Both the position numbers and the translations under genes were made by a program. The notes under the pieces were generated by a model, which saw only the letters and a program-made list of their open reading frames with translations, ran no database searches and was not told the origin of the DNA. This document shows, in pieces, positions 34,073-43,496 of a stretch of 64,000 nt of DNA. Source of the DNA: Zoogloea sp041908905 (lineage in GTDB: Bacteria > Pseudomonadota > Gammaproteobacteria > Burkholderiales > Rhodocyclaceae); NCBI RefSeq assembly GCF_041908905.1, contig NZ_JAYREK010000015.1, forward strand, positions 1 to 64,000, given 5' to 3'. Each line of letters opens with the position of its first letter. Position 1 is the stretch's first letter.

Positions 34073-37000
34073 TCACTTCCTCCCCACCCGATCAAACGCC
34101 AGATAAATCACCGGCGTGGTGAACAGCGTCAGCACCTGGCTCACCAGCAGCCCCCCCACCAGCGTGATCCCCAGCGGCTGGCGCAGTTCCGACCCCACGC
34201 CGGAGCCCAGCATCAGCGGCAGCGCGCCCAGGAGTGCGGCGAGGGTGGTCATCAGGATCGGCCGGAAGCGCAGCAGGCAGGCCTGGAAGATCGCCTCGCG
34301 GGGGGGCAGGCCATCGTGGCGCTGCGCCTCGAGGGCGAAGTCGATCATCATGATGGCGTTCTTTTTGACGATGCCGATCAGGAGCACGATGCCGATGATG
34401 CCCACGATGCCCAGCTCGCTGCGCGCCACCAGCAGCGCCAGCAGCGCGCCGACGCCGGCCGAGGGCAGCGTGGACAGGATGGTGATCGGGTGGATGTAGC
34501 TCTCGTAGAGCACGCCGAGCACGATGTACATGGTCACCACGGCGGCGAGGATCAGCAGCAGCGTGCTGCTGAGCGAGGCCTGGAAGGCCAGCGCGGCGCC
34601 CTGGAAGCGGGTCTCGATGCTCGCCGGCAGGCCCAGCCCGGCCTCAGCGGCGCGGATCGCCTCGACGGCGTCGCCCAGCGCCACGCCCGGGGCGAGGTTG
34701 AAGGAGACCGTCGCCGCGGGGAACTGCCCCACGTGGTTCACCGCCAGCATCGCCGGCCGCTCGCTCACCTGCACCACCGCCGACAGGGGCACCTGCACGC
34801 CCCCGGTACCGGGCACGTAGAGCTTGGCGATGGCCTCGGGGCCACGGCGAAACTCCGGCGCCACCTCCAGCACCACCCGGTACTGGCTGGCCTGGGTGAA
34901 GATCGTCGAGATCAGGCGCTGGCCGTAGGCGTTGTAGAGGGCGTTGTCGATGGCCGCGGTGCTCACGCCCAGGCGGCTGGCGGCGGCGCGGTCGATCTGC
35001 AGCCAGGCCTGCAGGCCCTTGTCCTGCCAGTCGCTGGCCACGTCGGCGAGCTGCGGCAGGCCGCGCAGGTGCTCGACGAGGCGCGGCACCCAGGCGGCCA
35101 GCGCGTCGGCATCCGGCGAGCTCAGCGAGAACTGGTACTGGGTGCGGCTCACCCGGTCTTCGATGGACAGATCCTGCACCGGCTGCATGTAGAGCCGGAT
35201 GCCGGCCACCCGCTCGAGTTCGGGGCCGAGGCGGCGGATCACCTCGGAGGCGCTGGCGTCGCGCTCGGCGAGCGGCTTGAGGCTGATCAGCATGCGCCCG
35301 CTGTTGAGCGTCGCGTTGCTGCCATCCACGCCGATGAAGGACGACAGCCCGGCCACCGCCGGGTCTCGGAGCACCACCTCGGCGACCGCCTGCTGGCGCT
35401 CGGCCATCGCGGCAAACGAGACCGACTGGTCCGCCTCGGTGATGCCCTGGATCGCCCCGGTGTCCTGCACCGGAAAGAAGCCCTTGGGCACCAGCACATA
35501 CAGCAGCACCGTGAGCGCCAGAGTGGCGCCGGCCACGATCAGGGTGAGCCCCTGGCGCGCCAGCACCCACTCGAGCATCACCCCGTAGCGGGCGATCACC
35601 CGGTCGAAGAAGGCGCCGGTGGCCTTGTAGAAGCGGCCCTGCTCGGCCTCGGGCACGTGGCGCAAGAGGCGCGCGCACATCATCGGCGTCAGCGTGAGCG
35701 AGACGAAGGCGGAGATCAGGATCGCCACCGCCATGGTGATCGCGAACTCCCGGAACAGCCGCCCGACCACGTCGGCCATGAACAGCAGCGGGATCAGCAC
35801 CGCGATCAGCGAGATGGTGAGGGAGATGATCGTGAAGCCGATCTGCCGGGCGCCCTTCAGCGCCGCGGCCATCGGCGACTCGCCCTCTTCCACGTAGCGG
35901 GCGATGTTCTCGATCATCACGATGGCGTCGTCCACCACGAAGCCGGTGGAGATGGTGAGCGCCATCAGGCTCAGGTTGTTGAGGCTGAAGCCGGCCAGGT
36001 ACATCACCCCGAAGGTGCCGACGATGGACAGCGGCACCGCCACGCTGGGGATGATGGTGGCCGGCACGCTGCGCAGGAACAGGAAGATCACCATCACCAC
36101 CAGCGCCACCGCCATCAGGAGCTCGTGCTGCACGTCGCGCACCGAGGCGCGGATGGTGGTGGTGCGGTCGTTGATGACCCGCACATCGAGCGAGGCCGGC
36201 AGGCTGGCGGTCATCTGGGGCAGCAGCGCGACGACCTTGTCGGCCACGTCGATCACGTTGGCGCCAGGCTGGCGCTGCACGTTGATGATCACCGCATCGC
36301 TGCGGTCGGCCCAGGCGGCGAGGCGCAGGTTCTCGGCGCCATCCACCAGCGTGGCCACGTCGGACAGGCGCACCGGGTTGCCGTTTTTATAGGCGACGAT
36401 CAGGCGGGCGTATTCATCCGCCGAGCGCAGCTGGTCGTTGGCGTCGAGGGTCGAGGCCCGCCGCGGGCCGTCGAAGCTGCCCTTGGCCTGGGTCACGTTG
36501 GCGTTGGCGACGGCCGTGCGGATGTCCTCCAGGCCCAGCCCGTAGGCCGCGGCGGCGGTGGGGTTCACCTGCACCCGCACCGCCGGGCGGCGCCCGCCGG
36601 CGATGCTCACCAGGCCCACCCCCGGCACCTGGGCGATCTTCTGGGCCAGGCGGCTCTCGACGAGGTCGTGGATGCGGGTGATCGGCAGGCTGGGCGAGCT
36701 CACCGCGAGGGTCAGGATCGGCGTATCCGCCGGGTTCACCTTGCTGTAGGTGGGCGGCGCCGGCAGGTCGGTGGGCAGCAGGTTGGCCGCCGCGTTGATG
36801 GCCGCCTGCACCTGCTGCTCGGCCACGTCCAGGCCCATGCTGAGGGAGAAGCGCAGGGTGATCACCGAGGCGCCGCCCGAGCTCACCGACGACATGTCGT
36901 CCAGCCCCGGCATCTGGCCGAACTGGCGCTCCAGGGGCGCGGTGATCGCCGAGGTCATCACATCGGGGCTGGCCCCGGGGTAGAGCGTGCGGACCTGGAT

Positions 37001-37132
37001 GGTGGGGTAATCCACCTCCGGCAGCGCCGAGATCGGCAGCAGCCGGTAGGCCACCAGCCCGGCCAGCAGGATCGCCACCATCAGCAGCGAGGTCGCCACC
37101 GGGCGCAGGATGAAGAGGCGCGAGGGGTTCAT
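34073..37132 (-). CDS. mdtB: RND multidrug transporter subunit, MdtB/MuxB type, 1019 aa
   Basis: Inner-membrane RND pump subunit starting MNPSRLFILRPVATSLL, with the TM4 motif GFVVDDAIVMIENIARYVEE and full HAE1 length. Related to, but clearly different from, the downstream subunit, as in MdtB/MdtC heteromeric pumps. It follows the membrane-fusion gene by 39 bp. Substrates cannot be deduced; MdtABC and MuxABC export bile salts, novobiocin and other amphiphiles in other bacteria. Confidence 0.93.
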   Translation of the reverse strand: MNPSRLFILRPVATSLLMVAILLAGLVAYRLLPISALPEVDYPTIQVRTLYPGASPDVMTSAITAPLERQFGQMPGLDDMSSVSSGGASVITLRFSLSMGLDVAEQQVQAAINAAANLLPTDLPAPPTYSKVNPADTPILTLAVSSPSLPITRIHDLVESRLAQKIAQVPGVGLVSIAGGRRPAVRVQVNPTAAAAYGLGLEDIRTAVANANVTQAKGSFDGPRRASTLDANDQLRSADEYARLIVAYKNGNPVRLSDVATLVDGAENLRLAAWADRSDAVIINVQRQPGANVIDVADKVVALLPQMTASLPASLDVRVINDRTTTIRASVRDVQHELLMAVALVVMVIFLFLRSVPATIIPSVAVPLSIVGTFGVMYLAGFSLNNLSLMALTISTGFVVDDAIVMIENIARYVEEGESPMAAALKGARQIGFTIISLTISLIAVLIPLLFMADVVGRLFREFAITMAVAILISAFVSLTLTPMMCARLLRHVPEAEQGRFYKATGAFFDRVIARYGVMLEWVLARQGLTLIVAGATLALTVLLYVLVPKGFFPVQDTGAIQGITEADQSVSFAAMAERQQAVAEVVLRDPAVAGLSSFIGVDGSNATLNSGRMLISLKPLAERDASASEVIRRLGPELERVAGIRLYMQPVQDLSIEDRVSRTQYQFSLSSPDADALAAWVPRLVEHLRGLPQLADVASDWQDKGLQAWLQIDRAAASRLGVSTAAIDNALYNAYGQRLISTIFTQASQYRVVLEVAPEFRRGPEAIAKLYVPGTGGVQVPLSAVVQVSERPAMLAVNHVGQFPAATVSFNLAPGVALGDAVEAIRAAEAGLGLPASIETRFQGAALAFQASLSSTLLLILAAVVTMYIVLGVLYESYIHPITILSTLPSAGVGALLALLVARSELGIVGIIGIVLLIGIVKKNAIMMIDFALEAQRHDGLPPREAIFQACLLRFRPILMTTLAALLGALPLMLGSGVGSELRQPLGITLVGGLLVSQVLTLFTTPVIYLAFDRVGRK

Positions 37133-37171
37133 GCGGGCCGCCCCCTAAAGGCCAGATTGCCGGCGCCCACC

Positions 37172-38443
37172 TCAGTGCCCCGGCCGGCCGCCACCACCGC
37201 GCTTCGACTCGCGGCCCGGCGCGTCGACGGCCTTCGGGTCGATGGCCTCGACCTTGGCGCCGTCCTTCAGCTTGTCGAGCCCATCGACCACCACCCTGTC
37301 GCCGGCCGCGAGGCCTTCTTCGACCGCCGCCAGCGGGCCGTCGGCGGGCCCGAGCTTCACCGGCACCGCGGCCACCGTGCCGTCGGCCCCCAGCCTGTAC
37401 ACATAGCTGCCCTTGGCCCCCTGCTGCACCGCCGCGGTGGGCACCGCGACGACGCCGCGCAGGGTGTCGAGCAGCAGGCGCACATTGACGAACTGGTTGG
37501 GGAACAGGCTGCCGTCCCGGTTGGCGTATTCGGCCTTCAACTTGACGGTGCCGGTGGCGCTGTCGATCAGGCTGTCGACCGCCAGCAGGCGGCCCTCGGC
37601 AAGGCGGGTCTTCAGGTCCCGGTCCCAGGCCTCGACGGCCAGCGGCTGCCGGGCGCGCAGGCGCTGCAGGATCGCCGGCAGGCGGTCCTCCGGCACGGCG
37701 AAGACGGCGGTGATCGGGCTCAGCTGGGCGATGGTCACGAGGCCGGCGGCATCGGAGGCCTTCACGATGTTGCCCGGGTCCACCGCCCGCAGGCCGGCGC
37801 GGCCGGCGATCGGCGCCCGGATGGTGGTGTAGGAGAGCTGCAGCGCGGCGCTCTTCACCGCCGCCTCGTCGGCCTGCACGGTGCCCTGGTACTGGCGCAC
37901 CAGCGCCGCCTGGGTGTCCACCTGCTGTTTGGCGATGGAGTCCTGGGCGAGCAGGCCCTGGTAGCGTTCGAGGTCGAGCTGGGCGTTCTTGAGGAGCGCC
38001 GCGTCGCGGGCGAGCTGGCCCTGGGCCTGGGCCAGCGCGGCCTTGAAGGGCTCCGGGTCGATGCGGGCCAGCACCGCGCCGGCGGCCACCGCCTGGCCTT
38101 CGGTGAAGGCCACCTCCAGCAGCGGGCCATCCACCCGCGTCCGCACCACCACCTGGTTGCGCGGCACCACGCTGCCGATGGCCGGCACCTGGACCCGGAT
38201 GTCGGCGGTGCCGACGGTGGCGAGGCTCACCGGCGTCGGCCGATCCCCCCGCCCGCCCGGCCCGCCGGGGCGGCCCGAGGCGCTCTTGCCCTTGCCGTTC
38301 GGATTCGCCTCCCCCTCCGGCGCCGCGCCGCGCTGGCTGGCGTACCAGCCCCCCGCGGCGATCAGCGCAAGGCCGACGGCCCAGATCCACAGGCGGCGTT
38401 TTTTCGGGGAGGGGGCAAGGGACGACGGGGAGTCACTGGACAT
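37172..38443 (-). CDS. mdtA: RND membrane-fusion protein, MdtA/MuxA type, 423 aa
   Basis: Periplasmic adaptor linking the pump to the outer-membrane channel. An N-terminal anchor (about residues 18-37, LWIWAVGLALIAAGGWYA) is followed by a Gly/Arg/Pro-rich linker, the biotinyl-lipoyl half motifs (VDGPLLEVAFTEGQAV; YTTIRAPIAGRAGLR), a coiled-coil hairpin (about 120-165) and beta-barrel domains. The C-terminal tail is glycine/arginine rich. The start is set at ATG 38443 (MSSDSP); an upstream in-frame start at 38488 is less likely. First gene of the efflux operon. Confidence 0.92.
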   Translation of the reverse strand: MSSDSPSSLAPSPKKRRLWIWAVGLALIAAGGWYASQRGAAPEGEANPNGKGKSASGRPGGPGGRGDRPTPVSLATVGTADIRVQVPAIGSVVPRNQVVVRTRVDGPLLEVAFTEGQAVAAGAVLARIDPEPFKAALAQAQGQLARDAALLKNAQLDLERYQGLLAQDSIAKQQVDTQAALVRQYQGTVQADEAAVKSAALQLSYTTIRAPIAGRAGLRAVDPGNIVKASDAAGLVTIAQLSPITAVFAVPEDRLPAILQRLRARQPLAVEAWDRDLKTRLAEGRLLAVDSLIDSATGTVKLKAEYANRDGSLFPNQFVNVRLLLDTLRGVVAVPTAAVQQGAKGSYVYRLGADGTVAAVPVKLGPADGPLAAVEEGLAAGDRVVVDGLDKLKDGAKVEAIDPKAVDAPGRESKRGGGGRPGH

Positions 38444-38802
38444 TTGGAGGTTTCCGGAACGCAAAGCGGCCCCCTCGGGGGCCGGCAAATCTGGGCCCAG
38501 TCACCGTGGGCCGTGGAGGATTCGGCTCGCCCCCAACCCCGCACCGCGCCGATCCGGGAAAGTGCACGACACCATTCACCGCGCGGGGACGAGGCGCGCA
38601 GCGGATCTCCGCCACCACGGCGGCAAACGGGAAAAGCAGGGGAAGAGCGCCAGAATCAACGCCGGCAATCCTACACCAAGCGCCCGGCGACCGGGTTTTC
38701 GGACAAGGTGAGGCGCCGGACGTTCCCGGCCCGGCGCAAGCGCGCGCCTCGCCGACGCGCAATCGGAAAAGCGCCGGCTGTGCGGGGTGCGGCCGCGCCG
38801 GC
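38444..38802. other. Intergenic, upstream of the efflux operon
   Basis: 359 bp with no convincing gene. It must contain the mdtA promoter and the 3' end of the transcript of the helical-protein trio. No clear terminator or operator was recognised. Confidence 0.4.
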
Positions 38803-40047
38803 CTATTCGCCGAGGGCGCGGATCTCGGCGTCGAGGGCCTGGGCGAGGGCCTCGCCGAGTTGCGGGGCGAGCTGCGCGGCGGCCTCGGCCGTGGGATTGC
38901 GGGCGTAGGTCTCGCCCAGCCTGACGTAGGCGCCGTGGAGGGCGGCCTGGCAGGCCTCGGCGGCCCGCTGAAGGCCCTGCCAACGGGCCGTGAGCCCCAG
39001 AGCCCGGGCGAGGAAGCCCCGCTGGCCGTAGGCGGCCGCCCGCTGCGCGGCGCTGCCGGACATGAGACGCCCGATCTCGGCGCACAGGTCGGTCTCGGCC
39101 AGCCGGGCGCAGTCCATCGCCATCCGGGCCAGGGTGCGTCGTTGATCGGCCAGGAGGGCGGCGAGCTGCGCCAGCTCACCGTGCGCATCGAGCAGCGCCA
39201 GGACAGCCGCCTCCCCCAGCGCGTCGCCCTGGGTGGCGGTGGCCGGCTGCCGGGCGTCGCGGGCCATCGCCTGCAGCATCTGGCGCTGCTGTTGGCGCAC
39301 GGCGCTGGCGTGGGCGGACGCGACGACGGCCACCCCCTGCCCGTCGAGCCGGGGCTCGGCGAGCGCCGCCACCAGCTCGACGCCCAGCGCCCGCTCCAGC
39401 CCCGCGCCCGGGTCGGCATCTCCCCGGGCCGCCGCGCGGAGGCGGAGCAGCTCGGCAAGGGCCGCATCGAGCTCGACGCGCCGGGCCGCGATGCGCTGGG
39501 CGGCCGGCCCACTGGCGGCGCAGGTTTCGGTGGCGAGGGCGATCACCTCGGCGGTCTCGTCGATGAGGCCACGCAGCCGGCCTTCGAGCGCCGCGGCGCC
39601 GTCGGCGAGCTTCCCGGCCTGGGTCCGGCAACGCTCCAGCCGGGTGAGCGCGTCGGCCTCGTAGAGCCCGTAGAGATCCTTCAGCGCCGCCTTCAGCATG
39701 CCCAGGGCCTTGCCCGCGCCCTCGCCATAGCTGGCGACGCTCAGTTCGAGGGCCGCGGCATCGCCCCGCAGGCGATACTGCAGCCCCATCACCCGGGCCC
39801 CGAGGGCCTGCCGGGTGGCAGGGTGCAGCCGGCCGGCCAGGCCGCAGGCGGCGATGTGCAGGAGATCATCCACCCGCAGCAGGTGGCGCGCGAGCGCGTC
39901 GATCTCCAGCGCCCGGGACATGGCCGCGGACACCCGCTGCACCAGCGGCGAGGCGCCGTCCGGCCCGGCGATCACGTCGTAGGCGACGCCGTCGAAAACA
40001 GCCTTCGAAACGGCCGATCCCGTTTCCGGCCCCGGATTGTCGGGCAT
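38803..40047 (-). CDS. Helical protein of unknown function, gene 3 of the trio, 414 aa
   Basis: Not recognised as a named family. It is a shortened paralogue of the 649-aa protein at 41178-43127. Shared blocks in the same order are DLLHIAAC (61-68), VMGLQYRLR (86-94), KDLYGLYEAD (123-132) and, near the C-terminus, RLAETDLCAEIGRLM and VRLGETYARNP (375-385). It lacks the long charged central region of its paralogue. There is no signal peptide or membrane segment; strong helix and coiled-coil tendency throughout. Start ATG 40047 follows AAAGGGGG. The gap to gene 2 is 119 bp. A structural partner of the other two proteins is inferred. Confidence 0.8.
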   Translation of the reverse strand: MPDNPGPETGSAVSKAVFDGVAYDVIAGPDGASPLVQRVSAAMSRALEIDALARHLLRVDDLLHIAACGLAGRLHPATRQALGARVMGLQYRLRGDAAALELSVASYGEGAGKALGMLKAALKDLYGLYEADALTRLERCRTQAGKLADGAAALEGRLRGLIDETAEVIALATETCAASGPAAQRIAARRVELDAALAELLRLRAAARGDADPGAGLERALGVELVAALAEPRLDGQGVAVVASAHASAVRQQQRQMLQAMARDARQPATATQGDALGEAAVLALLDAHGELAQLAALLADQRRTLARMAMDCARLAETDLCAEIGRLMSGSAAQRAAAYGQRGFLARALGLTARWQGLQRAAEACQAALHGAYVRLGETYARNPTAEAAAQLAPQLGEALAQALDAEIRALGE

Positions 40048-40166
40048 GGGGAGCCCCCTTTCTTTGAACCTGAAAACGGCAGCTGCCGCTTTCCGCATTC
40101 CCGAAAAACGCACGAGCGCTTGCTTGCGCGCCTTCGCCGGCCCTCACCCGGAGGGTGGGCGCCGCC

Positions 40167-41123
40167 TCAGGGCGTGAGCAGGATGCTGCTGCGGTCGTCG
40201 AGCGTCCGCGCGAAATCCTTCAGGGTGTCCTCCAGGCTGCGCACTACCTCCTGGTCATAGCGGTCGAAGACGGGCGCCGGCGCGGTCGCCCCGGCCCGCT
40301 TCGCCAGCAGCTGGAGGCCCTGCTGCAGGGTGTCGATGGAGGCGATGCTGGAGTCGATCAGCGTGACGGTGTCGGTCCAGAACAGGGCCGCGTCCGACAG
40401 GCTCACCACCGCCGCGCGCAGGGTGCTCACCTGCTGTTCGAGGGCGCCGCGGCGGGTTTCGAGTTCCGCCTTCCGGGCCCGCGTCTCGCCGAGCGACGCC
40501 AGCTGGGCGGACACCTGCTCGCGCAGCTTCCAGCGCGCCGTCTCGATGTCGTTGCGCTGCAGGCGATTGCTCTCGATCTCGTTGTTGAGGTTGATCCAGC
40601 GGTGGGCGAACACGTCGGCGAAGCTGAGGCGCCAGCATTCGCCGCTATAGAAGATGCCCTCCATGAAGTGCGCCTTGCATTCCTGGCGCATCCTCACCTC
40701 CTGGGCGTGGACGGCCGCCTGGGCGACGAGCTGGTCGCGGGTGGCGTTGGCCTGGTTGAGCTGGGTGTTGAGGTCGGTGATGCGCGCCTCGAGGCCCTGG
40801 ATCTCCTGGTCGGCGGCCTGCTCGGCGCGGAAAGTCTCGGTGATGCGCGCGGTGAGCTCGCGGGCCTCGGCCTCGCGCCGGTCGGCGGCAACGGCGGCCT
40901 GCTGGCCGAAGCCCTCGGCGCTGCGTCGCAGGGTCTCGGCCGAGCCCTTGATGTCGTCGAGCAGCCGGCGGGCCTGCGCGCTGTCGCCCTTGTCGAGGGC
41001 GGCGGCCGATTGCCGCAGGGCCTCGAAGCTGCGCTCGACGAGCAGGAGCTGGCTGGTGTCGGCCCGCGCCAGGCCGACGGCCAGCATCAGGCACACCACA
41101 AACGCATGGATCAGCTTGAACAT
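40167..41123 (-). CDS. Secreted coiled-coil protein, gene 2 of the trio, 318 aa
   Basis: A signal peptide (residues 1-21, ending ARA-D) sends it to the periplasm or outside. The rest is almost entirely helical: a coiled coil at about 25-145 and another at about 178-240, with two cysteines (C149, C163) between them in the turn region, possibly a disulfide. The segment VVSLSDAALFWTDTV (240-254) matches VVVILQDVTQFWTQM of the 649-aa protein, linking it to the same superfamily. No enzyme motif is seen. It follows gene 1 after 54 bp and precedes gene 3, so one transcript is likely. Possible roles: membrane-binding or structural subunit of a helical complex. Confidence 0.8.
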   Translation of the reverse strand: MFKLIHAFVVCLMLAVGLARADTSQLLLVERSFEALRQSAAALDKGDSAQARRLLDDIKGSAETLRRSAEGFGQQAAVAADRREAEARELTARITETFRAEQAADQEIQGLEARITDLNTQLNQANATRDQLVAQAAVHAQEVRMRQECKAHFMEGIFYSGECWRLSFADVFAHRWINLNNEIESNRLQRNDIETARWKLREQVSAQLASLGETRARKAELETRRGALEQQVSTLRAAVVSLSDAALFWTDTVTLIDSSIASIDTLQQGLQLLAKRAGATAPAPVFDRYDQEVVRSLEDTLKDFARTLDDRSSILLTP

Positions 41124-41177
41124 CGTTGCCTCCCCTCGTGAGGCCGGCCGCCCCCGAAGGACGCCGGCGTGGCCCGG

Positions 41178-43127
41178 CTAGGCCGCCGCGGTGTCGATGA
41201 GCGCGGTGGCCTCGGCCTTCGCCGCCGCAATCTGCGCGGCCGTCTCGTTGGACTTTTCGATCTCCCGCTGCACCTGGTCGTCGAGCTGCAGGGCGAGCCG
41301 CTTGGCCTGGGCGCGGGCCTGCTCGATCGGCAGGTTCTGCTTGTAGGTCTCGCCGAGCTTGTCGTAGACCTTCATGGTGGCGGCGCGGTATTCGCTGGCG
41401 ACCAGCTTGAGGGCGTGCCACTGGCCGGCCACTGTCAGCATGCGCAGGATGAAGTCCGGGCTGGAGTATTCCCTGATCCGGTCGGCGGCCGTGCGCTTCA
41501 TGTAGATCTCGACGTCGGTGCGCAGGTCGTCGCTGGCCAGTTGCCGGCAGGCCACCGCCATCTGGGTCCAGAACTGGGTCACGTCCTGCAGGATCACGAC
41601 AACGTACTTGAGCACGCCCACCGCGATGTGGAGCGACTCGACGGCCGCCTGCTCGAGCTGCTCGGTGCCCTTCTCGGCCTGCATCTGCACCGCGAACCTG
41701 GCGATCGCCCCCAGCGCCTCGCGCTCCTGCTTCTGCAGGTCCATCAGCATCTCGAGGTACTTGGCCTTGTCCTTGGCGTAGTTGGCGGCGATGTCCGCGT
41801 AGGAGCTGGCCGCGTCCTGGGCGCTGGCCCCCGCGGACTTGAGGCCGGCGGCCACGCCCGCCAGCGGCGCCTTGGCGTCCACGTCGTCCATCACGGCCTT
41901 GGCCTCGGACTCCTTGGCTTGCGCGGCCTCGAAGGCGGCCCTGGCTTCTTCCTCGGCGGCCTCTGCCGCTTCGAGGGCTTCCTCGGCGGCCTTGTAGGGG
42001 CCTTCCAGGGCCTCGAAGGCGGCCTTCTTGTCCGCTTCGTCCTGCTTGGCCTGGGCGTCCTTGGGCTTCTTCTTGCGGGCGGCCTCGTAGTCGTCGCGGG
42101 CCTGCTTGTAATCGTCCTCCAGCGCGTCGAGGGCTTCCTGCGCCTTGGCGGTCTTCGCCTGGGCCGCATCGTGCTTGCCCTTGGCCGCGGTCGTCGCGTC
42201 CTTGGCGACCCGGTAGGCTGCCTGGGTGGTCAGCACCTCGGCGGTCTTCTGCGACTTCTCGTCGGTCTTCCTGTCTTCCTTGGCCGGAGGCACCGTGGCA
42301 TTGGTGGCGATCGCCGACGCCAGCTGGGCGCCCGCGATCGCCGGCGCGGCCTTGAACTGCAGGGCCGCCGACAGGCCGTCGCCGAGCGCCTTGGTGATGC
42401 TGCCGACGATCGCCAGGGTGAACATCCGCCCGTCGGCGGCGTTCTGGGCGGCCTTGGCCTCCTCGTACCAGCCCCTGACCTGGGGGATCTGCTCGGCGAG
42501 GGAGGTCTTCACCCGCTGCATCTCGGCGTCCTGGGCCTCGATCTCCTTCTGCCGCGCGATCGCCGCCAGGCGCGCCTTCTCGCGCAGGTCGCGGGTCTGG
42601 GTGGTGTCCTCGGCGATCTTCTGGGCCTCGTCGGCGAGGCCCTCGAAGGTGCCGCGGAGGGCTTCGGAGGTGTTGGCCATCTGGGTCGCCACCGCCTCGC
42701 AGCGGGCCAGCCGGGTGACGCAGTCGGCCTCGTAGAGCGCGTACAGATCCTTGAAGGCGCCGCGCAGGATGGGGATCATCTGCCCCGCCGACTCGCCGAA
42801 GCGCAGCAGCGCGGCGGCCATCTCCCCGGTGTTCTTGCGCAGCTTGTACTGCAGGCCCATCACCTGCGCGCTCAGGGACTTGCCGCTCTCCGGATTGACG
42901 AAACCGGCCACGCCGCAGGCGGCGATGTGGAGCAGATCGTCGGTGCGGTTGAGGTTGCGGACCAGCTTGTCGATCTCGATCGTCTGCAGGATCTGGGCGC
43001 GGGCCACCTGCACCAGGGGCGAGGTGTCGTCCGGCCCCTCCACCACGTTGTAGCTGACGGCATCCAGAACGATCACGGGGTTGGCTGCGCCGGCGACCGG
43101 TGCAGCATTCGGGTCGGTGTTCGACAT
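41178..43127 (-). CDS. Large helical protein with central hydrophobic segment, gene 1 of the trio, 649 aa
   Basis: Not a named family to my knowledge. Conserved N-terminal part shared with gene 3 (DLLHIAAC 64-71, VMGLQYKLR 89-97, KDLYALYEAD 126-135). Then a long helix (about 150-232), a Gly/Ala-rich hydrophobic stretch at 235-279 (MFTLAIVGSI, ALQFKAAPAI, AGAQLASAIA), a highly charged Lys/Glu/Ala coiled coil (285-415), and a conserved C-terminal part (VTQFWTQM near 517, LGETYKQNLP 591-600). No signal peptide. Helix-hydrophobic hairpin-helix is the plan of ClyA/Hbl/Xax-type alpha pore-forming toxins, but no direct homology can be claimed. Start ATG 43127 (MSNTDPN); an upstream in-frame start at 43157 is less likely. 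Confidence 0.8.
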   Translation of the reverse strand: MSNTDPNAAPVAGAANPVIVLDAVSYNVVEGPDDTSPLVQVARAQILQTIEIDKLVRNLNRTDDLLHIAACGVAGFVNPESGKSLSAQVMGLQYKLRKNTGEMAAALLRFGESAGQMIPILRGAFKDLYALYEADCVTRLARCEAVATQMANTSEALRGTFEGLADEAQKIAEDTTQTRDLREKARLAAIARQKEIEAQDAEMQRVKTSLAEQIPQVRGWYEEAKAAQNAADGRMFTLAIVGSITKALGDGLSAALQFKAAPAIAGAQLASAIATNATVPPAKEDRKTDEKSQKTAEVLTTQAAYRVAKDATTAAKGKHDAAQAKTAKAQEALDALEDDYKQARDDYEAARKKKPKDAQAKQDEADKKAAFEALEGPYKAAEEALEAAEAAEEEARAAFEAAQAKESEAKAVMDDVDAKAPLAGVAAGLKSAGASAQDAASSYADIAANYAKDKAKYLEMLMDLQKQEREALGAIARFAVQMQAEKGTEQLEQAAVESLHIAVGVLKYVVVILQDVTQFWTQMAVACRQLASDDLRTDVEIYMKRTAADRIREYSSPDFILRMLTVAGQWHALKLVASEYRAATMKVYDKLGETYKQNLPIEQARAQAKRLALQLDDQVQREIEKSNETAAQIAAAKAEATALIDTAAA

Positions 43128-43496
43128 TTGCGCGCTCCAGGTTGGATTGAACGCCACGGCGTCTGCCCCTCGCCGGCAAGGGACGGGGGCAAGGGAGCTC
43201 CGTCACGCCGGCGCCGGGAAGACAGTGGGCACCAACATGGCAAGGGGGTTTTCTCAGGGTAGTTCACGCCGAATGGAATACAAGGCTGCCATTTTTTCTG
43301 GTCCAGCCGCCGCCCCGCCCTGCCGTCCCAGCCCCTCCGCCCGGTTAACGCGCGGCCCGCAGACCGGTAAGATTCAGCCTTTACGCTGCGAGCGGCCCCG
43401 CGCCGCGCCCCCTGCGGCCCGAGACACGCCGGCCCATCGCGCCGGCCATCCCTCCGCGGTCCTGCGATCGCGCCCGAGACGACACAAGGAACTCCC
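43128..43496. other. Divergent intergenic region
   Basis: 369 bp separate the helical-protein trio (minus) from the DUF2760-Hsp70 operon (plus). It must hold both promoters; an AT-richer pocket lies at 43245-43305. No operator or RNA gene was recognised. Confidence 0.4.

Noticed and set aside
33421..34106. Several open frames of 60-275 codons in the mdtB-mdtC gap
   Set aside because: They track the inverted-repeat blocks on both strands and have no family or ribosome site; better explained as repeat DNA.
33956..38908. 1650-codon plus-strand frame opposite the efflux operon
   Set aside because: His/Gln/Arg-rich antisense translation of the RND genes; not protein-like.
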